A stretch of DNA of 64,000 nucleotides from the NCBI RefSeq assembly GCF_003934285.1, contig NZ_RQWJ01000002.1, positions 248,001 through 312,000 of the forward strand, read 5' to 3'. Below, one piece after another: positions 1 to 8,715 of this stretch (position 1 is the first letter of the stretch; each line of letters opens with the position of its first letter). This DNA comes from Brevundimonas fluminis. Its GTDB lineage: Bacteria > Pseudomonadota > Alphaproteobacteria > Caulobacterales > Caulobacteraceae. The notes under the pieces were generated by a model that saw only the letters and a list, made by a program, of their open reading frames with translations, was not told the DNA's origin and did not search any database. Position numbers and translations under genes: made by a program.

Positions 1-129
1 GACCACGCCCGCGAGCGCCACGCCGACGAGGGTCACGAGCCCGGCCACGCCGACCTTCTCGTTGCGGGTCAGGCGGCGACGGCCGCGGGGGTCGATGATG
101 CGGTCGGGGCTGCGCTTGAGACGGGGCAT
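1..129 (-). CDS. Hypothetical protein, N-terminus only (runs off the window)
   Basis: About 43 N-terminal residues are visible; the gene continues beyond the left edge. The protein starts with a basic stretch ([11 protein letters not shown] and an RGRRRLTRNEK segment) followed by a hydrophobic GVAGLVTLVGVALAGVV segment, so it is probably a single-pass inner-membrane protein with a positively charged cytoplasmic N-terminus. Its ATG shares one base with the stop codon of def (TGATG), which suggests translational coupling. I do not recognise the family from this fragment. Confidence 0.6.
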   Translation of the reverse strand, partial: MPRLKRSPDRIIDPRGRRRLTRNEKVGVAGLVTLVGVALAGVV

Positions 130-695
130 CAGGCGGCCATCCTCGCGGCTTTCCTGACCTTGGCCATGGCCCGGTCGCGTCGCAGCCGGGACAGGTGGTC
201 GATGAACAGCACGCCGTTCAGGTGGTCCAGCTCGTGCTGGAAGCAGACGGCGTACAGACCGTCGATCTCTTCCTCGACCGTGCGGCCCTCTCGGTCCAGA
301 TAGCGGACGCGGGCGCGGGCGGGGCGCTCCACGCTGTCGAAATACTCGGGGATCGACAGGCAGCCCTCTTCGTACGGCAGGGTCTCCTGCGACGCCCACA
401 GCACCTCGGGATTGACGAAGAAACGGGGGTTGGGGACGCGGGCGGGCTCCTCGCCCTCCGGGGTCTCGGCGTCGGGATCCGGCGCGCCGTCGCCCAGATC
501 CATGACGACCACACGCTTCAGCTCGCCGATCTGCACGGCGGCCAGACCGATGCCGGGGGCCGCGTACATGGTCTCCAGCATGTCGTCCATCAGGGCGCGC
601 ACGCCGTCGTCCACGGTCTCGACGGGGGTCGAGACCTGCTTCAGCACCGCCAGGTCGGCGGCGTTGTCGACGGTCAGGATGCGGCGCACGGTCAT
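129..695 (-). CDS. def: Peptide deformylase
   Basis: Removes the formyl group from the N-terminal methionine of new proteins using a metal-bound water. All three family motifs are present: [10 protein letters not shown] at residues 48-57, EGCLSIP at 110-116 (its Cys is a metal ligand) and HELDH at 154-158 (two His ligands and the catalytic Glu). At 188 residues it is slightly longer than the usual 170, because of an acidic insert at about 69-85 ([15 protein letters not shown]). It is followed directly by the membrane-protein gene at the left edge. Confidence 0.96.
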   Translation of the reverse strand: MTVRRILTVDNAADLAVLKQVSTPVETVDDGVRALMDDMLETMYAAPGIGLAAVQIGELKRVVVMDLGDGAPDPDAETPEGEEPARVPNPRFFVNPEVLWASQETLPYEEGCLSIPEYFDSVERPARARVRYLDREGRTVEEEIDGLYAVCFQHELDHLNGVLFIDHLSRLRRDRAMAKVRKAARMAA

Positions 696-796
696 GCCGT
701 CGAGGTAGGCTTCGCGGCCCTCCGGGTCAAGAATTCGCGGCGTCGCAGGCCGTTCTGGCGCTGGCGGAACCGCGCCCGGACGGCTAAGGGCGCGCC

Positions 797-1822
797 ATGA
801 CCCAAGCTTCCGCCCCCGCCCGCTTCGACGTCTGCGCCGTCGGCAACGCCATCGTCGACGTCCTCGCCCCCTGTGAGCCCGCCTTTCTGAAGGCGCAGGG
901 GCTGACCCCCGGCTCCATGCAGCTGGTCGACGCGGACCAGAGCGCGGCGCTGTACGACGCCATGGCCGCGGGGGTCGAGGCGTCGGGCGGATCCGCCGGC
1001 AACACGGTCGCGGGCGTGGGCAGCTTCGGCGGACGCGCCGCCTATCTGGGCAAGGTCGCCGACGACCAGCTGGGCGAGGTCTTCGCCCACGACATCCGGG
1101 CCGCCGGCGTGCATTTCGACGTGTCGCCTCTGGTCGACGGCGCGGCCGCCGGCCTGGGCACCGGCCGCTGCCTGATCAACGTCACGCCGGACGGGCAGCG
1201 CACCATGTGCACCTTCCTGGGCGCCGCCAACCAGCTGACCGTGGCCGACGTCGACGCCGGGCTGATCGGCGACAGCGCCGTCGTGTATCTGGAGGGCTAT
1301 CTGTTCGACCCGGCCCCGGGCCGCGCGGCGTTCGAGGCGGCGGCGAAGGCCGCGCACGACGCGGGGCGCAAGGTGGCGATCACCCTGTCGGACGCCTTCG
1401 TCGTCCACCGTTGGCGCGCCGACCTGCTGGACTTCATCTCCGCGTCCGCCGACGTCGTCCTGGCCAATGAGGCCGAACTGGCCGCCCTGTTCGAGACCGA
1501 GGACTTCGACGCCGCCGCCGACCGGCTGGCCGCCATGGTCGAGATCGCCGCGGTCACGCGCGGCCCGGACGGCTCAGTGATCGTGTCGGGGGATCAGCGC
1601 GTCCGGGTCGCCGCCGTGCCCGTCGACAAGGTCGTCGACACCACCGGCGCCGGCGACCAGTACGCGGCCGGCTTCCTGCTGGGCCTCGCCCGCGGCCTGT
1701 CTCTGGAAGACGCCGGCAAGCTCGGCTCGCTCGCCGCCGCCGAGGTCATCGCCCACTGGGGGCCGAGGCCGATGGTCTCGCTGGAGGCGCTGGCGAAGGA
1801 CGCGGGTCTCAGGCTCGCCTGA
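797..1822 (+). CDS. Adenosine kinase (PfkB/ribokinase family)
   Basis: A 341-residue sugar/nucleoside kinase. It has an N-terminal PfkB signature region ([16 protein letters not shown] near residues 63-78) and the C-terminal signature [13 protein letters not shown] near residue 280, which holds the anion hole and the catalytic Asp. Alphaproteobacterial proteins with this exact layout are annotated as adenosine kinase (adenosine + ATP to AMP). The substrate is inferred from family resemblance, and ribokinase-like activity on another nucleoside cannot be excluded. Its 3' end overlaps the convergent Smr gene by 14 bp. Confidence 0.85.
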   Translation: MTQASAPARFDVCAVGNAIVDVLAPCEPAFLKAQGLTPGSMQLVDADQSAALYDAMAAGVEASGGSAGNTVAGVGSFGGRAAYLGKVADDQLGEVFAHDIRAAGVHFDVSPLVDGAAAGLGTGRCLINVTPDGQRTMCTFLGAANQLTVADVDAGLIGDSAVVYLEGYLFDPAPGRAAFEAAAKAAHDAGRKVAITLSDAFVVHRWRADLLDFISASADVVLANEAELAALFETEDFDAAADRLAAMVEIAAVTRGPDGSVIVSGDQRVRVAAVPVDKVVDTTGAGDQYAAGFLLGLARGLSLEDAGKLGSLAAAEVIAHWGPRPMVSLEALAKDAGLRLA

Positions 1823-2354
1823 TCGTCACGTACAGCGCCCCGTCGCCGCCGTGCTTGCGGGCGGCGGGGGCGAAGCCGGAGACGACGCCCCGCAGGGCCG
1901 GCCCCGTCAGCCATTCGTGCACGCTGGACTTGATCACCCCGGTCCCGCCGCGCCGTCCCTGGCCGGTGATGACCAGCACCGCCCCATGCCCGCGCGCCTG
2001 CGCGCCGATCAGGAAGGCGGTCAGGGCGTCCTGGGCCTGGAAGCGGCCATAGCCGTGCAGATCGATGCGGGCGTCGATCGGATCGCGCTCGCGCGACAGG
2101 CGGCGCTGGCGGCGCGGCTCCAGCTCTTCCGGCGTGCCGCGGGCGCGAGGCGCGGCGAGCTTCGGCGCGGCGAGGGGCGGGAGCTCGACGGGCCGGGGCC
2201 TGGCCTTTCCGGGAGGCGGCGCTTTCGGGGCGGGCGCCGGGTCGTCGACCGTCGAGGTCAGCGGGGCCTTCTTGCGCCGGTGTGGCGTCGCCGATCCCGC
2301 CACCCGCGCCCAGATGCGGCGATCGTCGGGCGACAGGTCGTCGCGCCGGCTCAT
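1809..2354 (-). CDS. Smr/MutS2-C domain protein
   Basis: A 181-residue protein. The N-terminal half is disordered and rich in Pro, Ala and Arg. The C-terminal half (about residues 95-181) is a small MutS-related domain with the diagnostic IDLHGYG and TGQGRRGGTGVIK motifs. Stand-alone Smr domains are nucleases or nicking enzymes acting on DNA or on mRNA/ribosome complexes. The exact substrate here is unknown. It lies 10 bp downstream of the small XRE regulator gene on the same strand. Confidence 0.85.
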   Translation of the reverse strand: MSRRDDLSPDDRRIWARVAGSATPHRRKKAPLTSTVDDPAPAPKAPPPGKARPRPVELPPLAAPKLAAPRARGTPEELEPRRQRRLSRERDPIDARIDLHGYGRFQAQDALTAFLIGAQARGHGAVLVITGQGRRGGTGVIKSSVHEWLTGPALRGVVSGFAPAARKHGGDGALYVTIRRA

Positions 2355-2364
2355 GATCGGGGGC

Positions 2365-2601
2365 TCATGCCTCGCCGTCGTCGCCGCCCGGCTGCGGCCC
2401 CGGCTCGTGGCCCAGCAGGTCGCCGGGCGTGCAGTTCAGCTCGCGGCACAGGGCGTCCAGCGTCGAGAAGCGCATGGCCCGCGCCTTGCCGGTCTTCAGG
2501 ATCGACAGATTGGCCACGGTGACGCCGACGCGGTCGCTGAGCTCGGTCAGCGACATGCGGCGTTCCGCCAGCAGTTTGTCGAGTTGGACGCGGATGGCCA
2601 T
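2365..2601 (-). CDS. Small XRE (YozG-like) transcriptional regulator
   Basis: A 78-residue protein that is essentially one helix-turn-helix domain: LTELSDRVGVTVANLSILKT forms the HTH near residues 18-37, and FSTLDALCRELNCTPGDLL is the usual C-terminal helix. This subgroup is typically encoded beside a DUF2975 membrane protein, and that is the arrangement here (the DUF2975 gene ends 23 bp upstream on the same strand). It probably regulates its own two-gene operon. The signal is unknown. Confidence 0.88.
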   Translation of the reverse strand: MAIRVQLDKLLAERRMSLTELSDRVGVTVANLSILKTGKARAMRFSTLDALCRELNCTPGDLLGHEPGPQPGGDDGEA

Positions 2602-2624
2602 GGCGCGCTCTTACACCGGGTCGA

Positions 2625-3200
2625 TCAGATCGTCAGTTCGGATTCGCGGCGCAGGCGCGCGCCCTCGCGGAACACCTCCGCCAGCACGAAGACGACCAGA
2701 ACGGAAAAGGCGGGAGTCACCAGGTTGAACAGGCTGGGCGGATCCATGATCCCGCGGGCCAGTCGGGAGACCAGCATCTGGCCCACCCAGACGCCGCCGG
2801 TGACGGTGGCCAGGATCCAGCCGATCTGACGCAGCCGCGACACGTTCTCGGGCTGGAAGGGATCGCCCAGCGTCAGGGTCCGGAACACCCGGCGCAGGTT
2901 GCGCAGGATCAGGGCGAAGCCGGCGAAATAGCCGATGAAGGCGCCGACCCCGAAGAGGGCATGGGGTCGGGGCAGGGGGATCTGGGCGCCGCCGGCGTCG
3001 TCGGTGACGTTCAGGGCCAGCTGATCCATGGGAATGAAGGCGACCGTGACGAACAGCAGCGCGCCGAGCGCGGTCAGCAGGATCAGCACGGCGTAGGCGA
3101 CGTCCAGCGCGGTCTTCAGCAGGCTGGACACCGACCCCGGCCCCAGCGCGCGCAGGCCCTTGATGGGCGGCATGGCGAGGCGTCGGGGCGACAGGGGCAT
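2625..3200 (-). CDS. DUF2975 integral membrane protein
   Basis: A 191-residue protein with four hydrophobic segments (about 32-55, 80-100, 125-145, 160-178) and a conserved loop GDPFQPENVSRLRQIGW. This loop and the four-helix layout are characteristic of DUF2975. The function is unknown; the partner is the YozG-like regulator immediately downstream. A membrane sensor feeding the regulator is possible but unproven. Confidence 0.85.
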   Translation of the reverse strand: MPLSPRRLAMPPIKGLRALGPGSVSSLLKTALDVAYAVLILLTALGALLFVTVAFIPMDQLALNVTDDAGGAQIPLPRPHALFGVGAFIGYFAGFALILRNLRRVFRTLTLGDPFQPENVSRLRQIGWILATVTGGVWVGQMLVSRLARGIMDPPSLFNLVTPAFSVLVVFVLAEVFREGARLRRESELTI

Positions 3201-3232
3201 TCTAAGTCCTTATGACGGTCGGGGCCGGATCA

Positions 3233-3262
3233 CCGCGCGGGGTTCGCACGAACCGCGCGCGG
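3233..3262 (-). terminator. Possible hairpin after the 38-residue peptide gene
   Basis: Two 14-nt arms with one mismatch flank a CA loop (core GGTTCG-CA-CGAACC). It lies between the stop of the small membrane peptide and the start of the DUF2975 gene, both on the minus strand. No T-tract follows, so it could be a Rho-assisted stop or a structural or operator element rather than a classic intrinsic terminator. Confidence 0.35.
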
Positions 3263-3306
3263 CTCCAGCATCGCTTCGACTGTCATTCCGGTCAAAGTCC
3301 CGCCGC

Positions 3307-3423
3307 TCAGAAGGCTTGCAGCAGGATGGCGACCATGGCGGTCGGCAGGGCGGCCAGCAGGGCGCCGTTGATGACGGCGTGGCCGAACTTCTCGATGAAC
3401 ATGGTGGCGTTCAGGGCTTGCAT
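3307..3423 (-). CDS. Small membrane peptide (38 residues)
   Basis: A 38-residue ORF with one membrane-spanning helix (INGALLAALPTAMVAILLQAF) after an amphipathic FIEKFGHAV stretch. The ATG is preceded by a good ribosome site (GGAG followed by a short A-rich spacer), which is why I start here rather than at upstream in-frame ATGs. Upstream DNA is unusually AT-rich and contains a 17-bp palindrome. I have no functional assignment. Confidence 0.6.
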   Translation of the reverse strand: MQALNATMFIEKFGHAVINGALLAALPTAMVAILLQAF

Positions 3424-3575
3424 CGTTTTTCTCCGTTTATCCTGAGTGAGGTGCGTCATTGCTTGTTTTCGTTCGCCGCTGCATTCCGATGCCCTTTGGG
3501 AGCCTTCGGGAGAACGATGCGGCCTGTCGTTCTTGAGATCATAGATAGGACGTGCCGTATGAGAATGCACGTTAC

Positions 3576-3592
3576 ATATCGTTTAACGATAT
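3576..3592. promoter_or_regulatory. 17-bp perfect palindrome, probable operator
   Basis: ATATCGTT-T-AACGATAT: two exact 8-bp arms around a single T, in an AT-rich pocket between the divergent small-peptide gene and rdgB. It ends 40 bp before the rdgB start. The symmetry and position fit a dimeric repressor site. I loosely associate TATCG/CGATA half-sites with PadR-type repressors, but this is not certain and no PadR gene is in the window. Confidence 0.55.
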
Positions 3593-3632
3593 TAAACTTA
3601 GGCAAGGTTGGCGGATCAGGGATCGGCGCTCG

Positions 3633-4238
3633 ATGAAACCCAGGCTTATCAAGGGCATGCGGCTGGTCGCCGGGACCCACAATCCCGGCAAGGCGCGCGA
3701 GATCGCGGCCCTGCTGGACGGAAATTACACGATCGTCACCGCCGGTGAGCTGAATTTGCCCGAACCGGACGAGACCGAGAGCACGTTCGTCGGCAATGCG
3801 GTGCTCAAGGCGCGCCATGCGGCCGAGCGGTCGGGCCTCCCGGCGCTGGCGGACGACAGCGGCCTGTCCGTCGCGGCGCTGGGCGGCGCCCCGGGCATCT
3901 TCTCCGCGCGCTGGGCCGGGCCCGACAAGGACTTCGCCCACGCCATGGCCCAGGTCGAACGCCGGCTGGAAGAAGCCGGCGGCGACGACCGCGCGGCCTG
4001 GTTCACCTCCGCCCTCGCCGTGGCCTGGCCGGCCGGCCCCACCGTGGTGGTCGAGGGCCGGGTCGACGGCACGGTGACCTTCCCGCCCCGCGGCTCCCGC
4101 GGCTTCGGCTACGATCCGATCTTTCTGCCCGCCGGCTTCACCGAGACCTTCGGCGAGATGGATCCCGACGCCAAGGATGCCATGAGTCACCGCGCGGTGG
4201 CCTTCGCCAAGCTCAAGGCCGCGCTGGTTGACGACTGA
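3633..4238 (+). CDS. rdgB: Non-canonical purine NTP pyrophosphatase RdgB
   Basis: Hydrolyses dITP, ITP and XTP to the monophosphate and PPi, keeping deaminated purines out of DNA and RNA. Diagnostic motifs are THNPGK near the N-terminus, [14 protein letters not shown] and the C-terminal [11 protein letters not shown] chose the ATG at 3633 ([11 protein letters not shown]), giving 201 residues, because a start at 3552 adds a non-conserved tail and would overlap the palindrome. The hemW reading frame begins inside its last codons, so the two are probably cotranscribed. Confidence 0.93.
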   Translation: MKPRLIKGMRLVAGTHNPGKAREIAALLDGNYTIVTAGELNLPEPDETESTFVGNAVLKARHAAERSGLPALADDSGLSVAALGGAPGIFSARWAGPDKDFAHAMAQVERRLEEAGGDDRAAWFTSALAVAWPAGPTVVVEGRVDGTVTFPPRGSRGFGYDPIFLPAGFTETFGEMDPDAKDAMSHRAVAFAKLKAALVDD

Positions 4239-5385
4239 GCCGCCCGATCCCGGCACGGACGTCGCCCTCTACGTCCATTGGCCCTTCTGCGTCCGCATCT
4301 GCCCCTATTGCGACTTCAACGTCGTGCGGGCCCGGGGGAAGGAGGACCGGGCGGCGACGCTGACGGCGGCGATCGTCGCGGACGTGCGGGCGCAGGCCGC
4401 GCTCGTCGGCCCCCGACGTCTGGCCTCGGTCTTTCTGGGCGGCGGCACGCCCTCCCTGATGGATCCGGCCGACGTGGCCACCGTGGTCGAGGCCGCGCGG
4501 GCCCTGTTCCCCTCCGGCCCGGTCGAGATCACGCTGGAGGCCAATCCCACGGACGCCGAGGCCGACCGCTTCGCCGCCTTCGCCGCCGCCGGGGTGAACC
4601 GCCTGTCCATGGGCGTTCAGGCGCTGGACGACGCCCAACTGGCGTTTCTGGGCCGCAACCACTCGGCGGAGGAGGCGCGTCGCGCCGTCGCGGTCGCCGC
4701 CCGCGTCTTTCCGCGCCTCTCCATAGACCTGATCCACGCCCTGCCCGGCCAGTCGGTCGCCGACTGGCGCGCGGCGCTGATCCAGGCGCTGGACCTCGGC
4801 TTCGAACACGTCTCGCCCTATCAGCTGACGGTCGCTGCCGGCACGTCCTTCGCCCGCGCCGTCGGCCGCGGCGACTGGTCGCCGCCGGACGAGGAACTTG
4901 CCGCGGCCCTTTACGAGGCGACGCAGGAGACGCTGGGGGCCGCCGGTTTCGACGCCTATGAGGTTTCCAACCACGCGCGCGGCGTCGCGGCCCGCTCGGC
5001 GCACAACCTCCACGTCTGGCGCGGCGGCGACTACCTGGGCGTCGGCCCCGGCGCCCACGGCCGCCTGACGCTCGACGGCGTCCGCACCGCCACCGTCGCC
5101 CACCGCGGAATCGACGCCTACGTCGGCGGCTTGGAGGCGGGCGACCCGTGGGAGGAGCGCGCCGCGCTCTCCCCGCGGGAGGCCGCCGAGGAGCGCGTCC
5201 TGCTGGGCCTGCGGACGGTCGAAGGCGTCCCGGTGTCGGTGCTCGACGTCCTGCCCGCGGCCGCCCGACCGCTGGCCGAGATGGTGGAGGAGGGGTTTCT
5301 GGTCGTGACCGACCGCCGCGTGATCGCCAGCGCCACCGGCCGCCCCCTGCTGGACGCGGTCCTCGGCCGTCTGCTGACCGCTTGA
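4228..5385 (+). CDS. hemW: Radical SAM heme chaperone HemW
   Basis: A 385-residue HemN-like protein that binds heme and a 4Fe-4S cluster. The radical-SAM cysteines are C21, C25 and C28 in [10 protein letters not shown], followed by FLGGGTPSL and the VNRLSMGVQ strand. The C-terminal HemW domain includes YEVSNHA and [10 protein letters not shown]. The likely start is a TTG at 4228 overlapping the rdgB end by 11 nt. Older annotations call this coproporphyrinogen III oxidase; the short N-terminus supports HemW. Confidence 0.92.
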   Translation: MTTEPPDPGTDVALYVHWPFCVRICPYCDFNVVRARGKEDRAATLTAAIVADVRAQAALVGPRRLASVFLGGGTPSLMDPADVATVVEAARALFPSGPVEITLEANPTDAEADRFAAFAAAGVNRLSMGVQALDDAQLAFLGRNHSAEEARRAVAVAARVFPRLSIDLIHALPGQSVADWRAALIQALDLGFEHVSPYQLTVAAGTSFARAVGRGDWSPPDEELAAALYEATQETLGAAGFDAYEVSNHARGVAARSAHNLHVWRGGDYLGVGPGAHGRLTLDGVRTATVAHRGIDAYVGGLEAGDPWEERAALSPREAAEERVLLGLRTVEGVPVSVLDVLPAAARPLAEMVEEGFLVVTDRRVIASATGRPLLDAVLGRLLTA

Positions 5386-5417
5386 GCCCGCCGCCCCCGG
5401 CTGGCACGGTCCCGGCC

Positions 5418-6293
5418 ATGCCCGAGCCCAGCCCCTTTCCCCCCGCCGCGCCGCCGCCCCGGCCGGTGACGCCGGGGCTGTATCTGGTGGCGACGCCCAT
5501 CGGGAATCTGCGCGACATGACGCTGCGCGCGCTCGACGTGCTGGCCGCCGCCGATCTTGTGCTGGCCGAGGACACCCGCGTCTCGGCCAAACTGCTTTCC
5601 GCCTACGGACTGAAGGCCAGGCTCGAGCGCTGCGACGACCACGCCTCCGAGCGCGCCGCCCGGATCGCGGTCGAGAGGATCGCCGGGGGTGAGGTCGTGG
5701 CGCTGGTTTCCGACGCCGGCACGCCGATGGTGTCGGATCCCGGCTACGTCGTGGCCCGCGAGGTGATCGGCGCCGGCCTGCCCGTCCACCCCATCCCGGG
5801 CGCGTCCAGCCTTCTGGCCGCCCTGTGCCTGGCCGGTCTGCCCGCCGACAGGGTGCTGTTCGCCGGCTTCCTGCCCCCGAAATCCGCCGCGCGGAAGACG
5901 GCGCTGGCGGAACTTGCCGAGCCCGGCCGCACGCTCGTCTTCTTCGAAAGCGGCCCGCGTCTGGCGGCCAGTCTCGCCGACATGGCGGAAGTGCTGGGCG
6001 ATCGCCCCGCCGCCGTCACGCGCGAGCTGACCAAGCTGCACGAGGAATGCCTGCGCGGCCCGCTGTCGGAACTCGCCGCGCATCCGGGCGCCCAGGCGCC
6101 GAAGGGCGAGATCGTCGTCGTGGTCGGTCCGGGCGACGCCGTCGTCGCATCGGCCGACGACGTGGACGCCGCCCTGTCCGAGGCCCTGACCCGCCTCGCC
6201 CCCGGCCCGGCGGCCGCCGAGGTGGCGAGGCAGACCGGCGCGAACCGCAAGGCGCTCTACGCCCGCGCGCTGGAGATGAAGGCGGGCCGATGA
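5418..6293 (+). CDS. rsmI: 16S rRNA 2'-O-ribose methyltransferase RsmI (C1402)
   Basis: Methylates the ribose of 16S rRNA C1402 using SAM. The TP-methylase fold is evident from LYLVATPIGNLRDMT, AEDTRVSAKLL, ALVSDAGTPMVSDPG and the PIPGASSLLAAL loop. I start at the ATG at 5418 (MPEPSPFPP, 291 residues), 32 bp after hemW. The upstream extension of the frame lies inside hemW and is not conserved-looking. The stop overlaps the start of the YraN gene (ATGA). Confidence 0.93.
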   Translation: MPEPSPFPPAAPPPRPVTPGLYLVATPIGNLRDMTLRALDVLAAADLVLAEDTRVSAKLLSAYGLKARLERCDDHASERAARIAVERIAGGEVVALVSDAGTPMVSDPGYVVAREVIGAGLPVHPIPGASSLLAALCLAGLPADRVLFAGFLPPKSAARKTALAELAEPGRTLVFFESGPRLAASLADMAEVLGDRPAAVTRELTKLHEECLRGPLSELAAHPGAQAPKGEIVVVVGPGDAVVASADDVDAALSEALTRLAPGPAAAEVARQTGANRKALYARALEMKAGR

Positions 6294-6673
6294 GGCGCGT
6301 CGACCCCGCCCGCAGCCTCAAGGGCGGCGCGGCCTGGCGTCAGGGTCACGCCGCCGAATGGCTGGCCGCCGTCTGGCTGATGCTGACCGGCCACCGCATC
6401 CTCGCCTTTCGCCTGAAGACGCCGCAGGGCGAGATCGATCTCCTGGCCCACAAGGGTCGTGAGCTGATCGTGGTCGAGGTCAAGCGCCGGCGGCTGCGCG
6501 ACGCCGCCGAACTGGCCCTGACGCCGCAGCAGGCGAAGCGCCTGCTCGCCGCGGGCGAGGCGGTGCGCCGCTCGCGCCCGGCGCTGCGCGCCCATGCTTT
6601 GCGCATCGACCTGATCGCCCTGGCTCCCGGGCGCCTCCCGCGCCATCGGAAACGCCTCGCATTCGACGGCTGA
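6290..6673 (+). CDS. YraN/UPF0102 nuclease-like protein
   Basis: A 127-residue protein with the UPF0102 core: [18 protein letters not shown], then [21 protein letters not shown], which carries the D-x(n)-E-x-K restriction-endonuclease-like triad. The family is conserved beside rsmI in many proteobacteria. Its role is unsettled, though a DNA repair or uptake role has been suggested. The start overlaps the rsmI stop by 4 bp, and gshB follows after 59 bp. Confidence 0.88.
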   Translation: MRRVDPARSLKGGAAWRQGHAAEWLAAVWLMLTGHRILAFRLKTPQGEIDLLAHKGRELIVVEVKRRRLRDAAELALTPQQAKRLLAAGEAVRRSRPALRAHALRIDLIALAPGRLPRHRKRLAFDG

Positions 6674-6732
6674 GCCTTGCGGTTCCGCGGCCGCGCGCCC
6701 ATTCCCTTCGCACCCAACCTCAGGAGCCGCGC

Positions 6733-7665
6733 ATGATCCGGGTCGCCGTCCAGATGGACCCCATCGAACAGGTGAACCCGCACGCGGACACCACCTGGCT
6801 GATGATCCAGTCGGCCCAGGACCGCGGATTCTCCGTCTGGACCTACGATTTCCGCACCCTGGCTCTCGAGAACGGCCGACTGTCCTGCCGCGCGCGCCGC
6901 ACGACGCTGAAGGGCGACCTCGTCGACCTGGGCGATTTCGAGAAGCTCGACCTGCACTCAGACGTCGACGTGATCCTGATGCGGCAGGATCCGCCCTTCG
7001 ACATGGCCTACGTCACCGCCACCTACCTGCTGGAGGCGGTCCGCGAGGACACGCTGGTGTTGAACGACCCGGCCGAGGTGCGCTCCGCCCCCGAGAAGCT
7101 CATGGTCACCCGGTGGCCGCAGCTGCAACCGCCGACCCTGATCTCCTCGGACGTGGAGGCGCTGGAGGACTTCCACGCCCGTCACGGCGACGTGGTGCTG
7201 AAGCCCCTGCACGGCGCCGCCGGCTCGGGCGTGGTGCGGCTCAAGACGGGCGACCCCAATCTGGCGGCCCTCGTCGAAATCCACGCCACCGGCAGCCGGG
7301 ACCCGCTGGTGATCCAGAAATTCGTCCCCCAGGTCTCGGCCGGCGACAAGCGGATCATCCTGATCGAGGGCGAACCCGTCGGCGCCATCAACCGCGTGCC
7401 GCTCAAGGGTCAGGTCCGCTCCAACCTGCGCGTCGGCGGCACCGCCGTGGCGGTCGAACTGACCGCCCGCGACCGCGAGATCTGCGCCCTGATCGGGCCG
7501 GAACTGAAGGCCCGCGGCCTGCTGTTCGTCGGCATCGACGTGATCGGCGACTACCTGACCGAGATCAACGTCACCTCGCCCACCGGGGCCCAGCAGCTGA
7601 AAACCTTCACCGGCGTGGATGCGGCGGCCTTGATGTGGGACGCGATCGGGAAGCGGCTCGCGTAA
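6733..7665 (+). CDS. gshB: Glutathione synthetase
   Basis: ATP-grasp ligase that joins glycine to gamma-glutamylcysteine. Length (310 residues) and order match the family: an N-terminal substrate domain ([19 protein letters not shown]), ATP-grasp central motifs ([45 protein letters not shown]) and a C-terminal Mg-binding [10 protein letters not shown] ribosome site (AGGAG) sits ahead of the ATG. It is followed by the comM promoter region. Confidence 0.95.
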   Translation: MIRVAVQMDPIEQVNPHADTTWLMIQSAQDRGFSVWTYDFRTLALENGRLSCRARRTTLKGDLVDLGDFEKLDLHSDVDVILMRQDPPFDMAYVTATYLLEAVREDTLVLNDPAEVRSAPEKLMVTRWPQLQPPTLISSDVEALEDFHARHGDVVLKPLHGAAGSGVVRLKTGDPNLAALVEIHATGSRDPLVIQKFVPQVSAGDKRIILIEGEPVGAINRVPLKGQVRSNLRVGGTAVAVELTARDREICALIGPELKARGLLFVGIDVIGDYLTEINVTSPTGAQQLKTFTGVDAAALMWDAIGKRLA

Positions 7666-7687
7666 CGGCGCTTGCCAACCGGCGTCA

Positions 7688-7702
7688 GTTCATGTTCTGT
7701 TC
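7688..7702 (+). promoter_or_regulatory. LexA (SOS) box upstream of comM
   Basis: An exact GTTC-ATGTTCT-GTTC, the GTTC-N7-GTTC form bound by alphaproteobacterial LexA. It lies 22 bp before the comM ATG, in the 59-bp gap after gshB. Such a match is expected by chance about once or twice in 64 kb on both strands, so the position gives it most of its weight. Confidence 0.6.
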
Positions 7703-8639
7703 CGACGGGTGAGCGGAGGCGGACATGGTCGCGCGGGCTGTGACGGTGGCGTTCGACGGGGTGGACGCGCGGCGCGTGGACGTCGAGGTCCAGCTGGTCG
7801 GCTCCGACGGTCCGCTGGTGTTCAACATCGTCGGCCTGCCCGACAAGGCCGTGGCCGAAAGCCGCGAGAGGGTGCGCGGCGCCTTCGCCGGCATCGGCCT
7901 GGCCCTGCCGCCCAGGCGCATCATCGCCAACCTGGCCCCCGCCGATCTGCCCAAGGAGGGCAGCCATTTCGACCTGCCGGTGGCCCTCGCCCTTCTGGCC
8001 GCCATGGGGGTGATCCCGCTGGACGCGCTAGACGGCTGGTGCGCGGTCGGCGAACTGGGCCTGTCGGGCCAGATCGCGCCGGTGGGCGGAACCCTTCCGG
8101 CGGCCGTGGCGGCGTCGGCCATGGGCTTGGGCCTGATCTGTCCGGAGGCCAACGGGCCCGAGGCGGCATGGGCCGGCGACGCGCGGGTTCTGGCGCCGCG
8201 CTCGCTGATCGGCCTGATCAACCACTTCAAGGGCACGCAGCGCCTGTCGCAGCCGGAGCCGGGGCCGCTGAAAGCCGGGGAGGCCGTCCGCGACCTGCGC
8301 GAGGTGAAGGGTCAGGAGGGGGCCAAGCGGGCGCTGGAGATCGCCGCCGCCGGCGGCCACAACCTGCTGTTCGTCGGGCCGCCCGGATCGGGCAAGTCCA
8401 TGCTGGCCCAGCGCCTGCCGGGCCTGCTGCCGCCCCTGACCCCGCAGGAACTGCTGGAGACCTCGATGGTCTGGTCCGTGGCTGGCATGATCGAACGCGG
8501 CGCCATCGCCCGCGACCGCCCGTTCCGCAGCCCCCATCACTCCGCTTCGATGGCGGCCCTCACCGGCGGCGGCCTGCGCGCCCGGCCGGGCGAGGCCTCG
8601 CTGGCCCACAACGGCGTGCTGTTCCTCGACGAACTGCCG

Positions 8640-8647
8640 GAGTTCAC
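8640..8647. repeat. Target-site duplication, left copy (GAGTTCAC)
   Basis: Eight bases of comM repeated exactly at 15340-15347 on the other side of the element. An 8-bp duplication is the known size for IS1595-family insertions. Confidence 0.95.
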
Positions 8648-8676
8648 CGCCATTATGGAGCAAACACACCTAGCGG
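8648..8676 (+). repeat. Left terminal inverted repeat (29 bp)
   Basis: Begins CGCCATTATGGAGC and ends CACCTAGCGG. It is an exact reverse complement of 15311-15339. Homology stops abruptly at the inner edge. Confidence 0.97.
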
Positions 8677-8694
8677 TGGGGTGACTAAGTATCT

Positions 8695-8709
8695 GTTCTT
8701 GCTACGTTC
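8695..8709 (+). promoter_or_regulatory. LexA-type box before the first passenger gene
   Basis: An exact GTTC-TTGCTAC-GTTC ending 6 bp before the ATG at 8716, between the left repeat and the coiled-coil/winged-helix gene. In this position a bound repressor would cover the promoter or the ribosome site. It suggests that host DNA-damage signalling controls this passenger gene; binding has not been shown. Confidence 0.5.
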
Positions 8710-8715
8710 TTCGTC

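Larger units (their letters stand above)
7725..8684 (+). pseudogene. comM: comM/yifB, 5' fragment (interrupted by transposon)
   Basis: N-terminal 307-308 residues of a ComM/YifB AAA+ protein: a Lon-protease-like S5 domain (about 1-170), then the ATPase with Walker A GPPGSGKS at 218-225 and Walker B LFLDE at 299-303. ComM is a helicase that promotes branch migration during natural transformation. Native coding stops after 8647; the last 12 residues of this ORF come from the transposon end. The arginine-finger region and the Mg-chelatase C-terminal domain are lost from this fragment. Confidence 0.93.
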
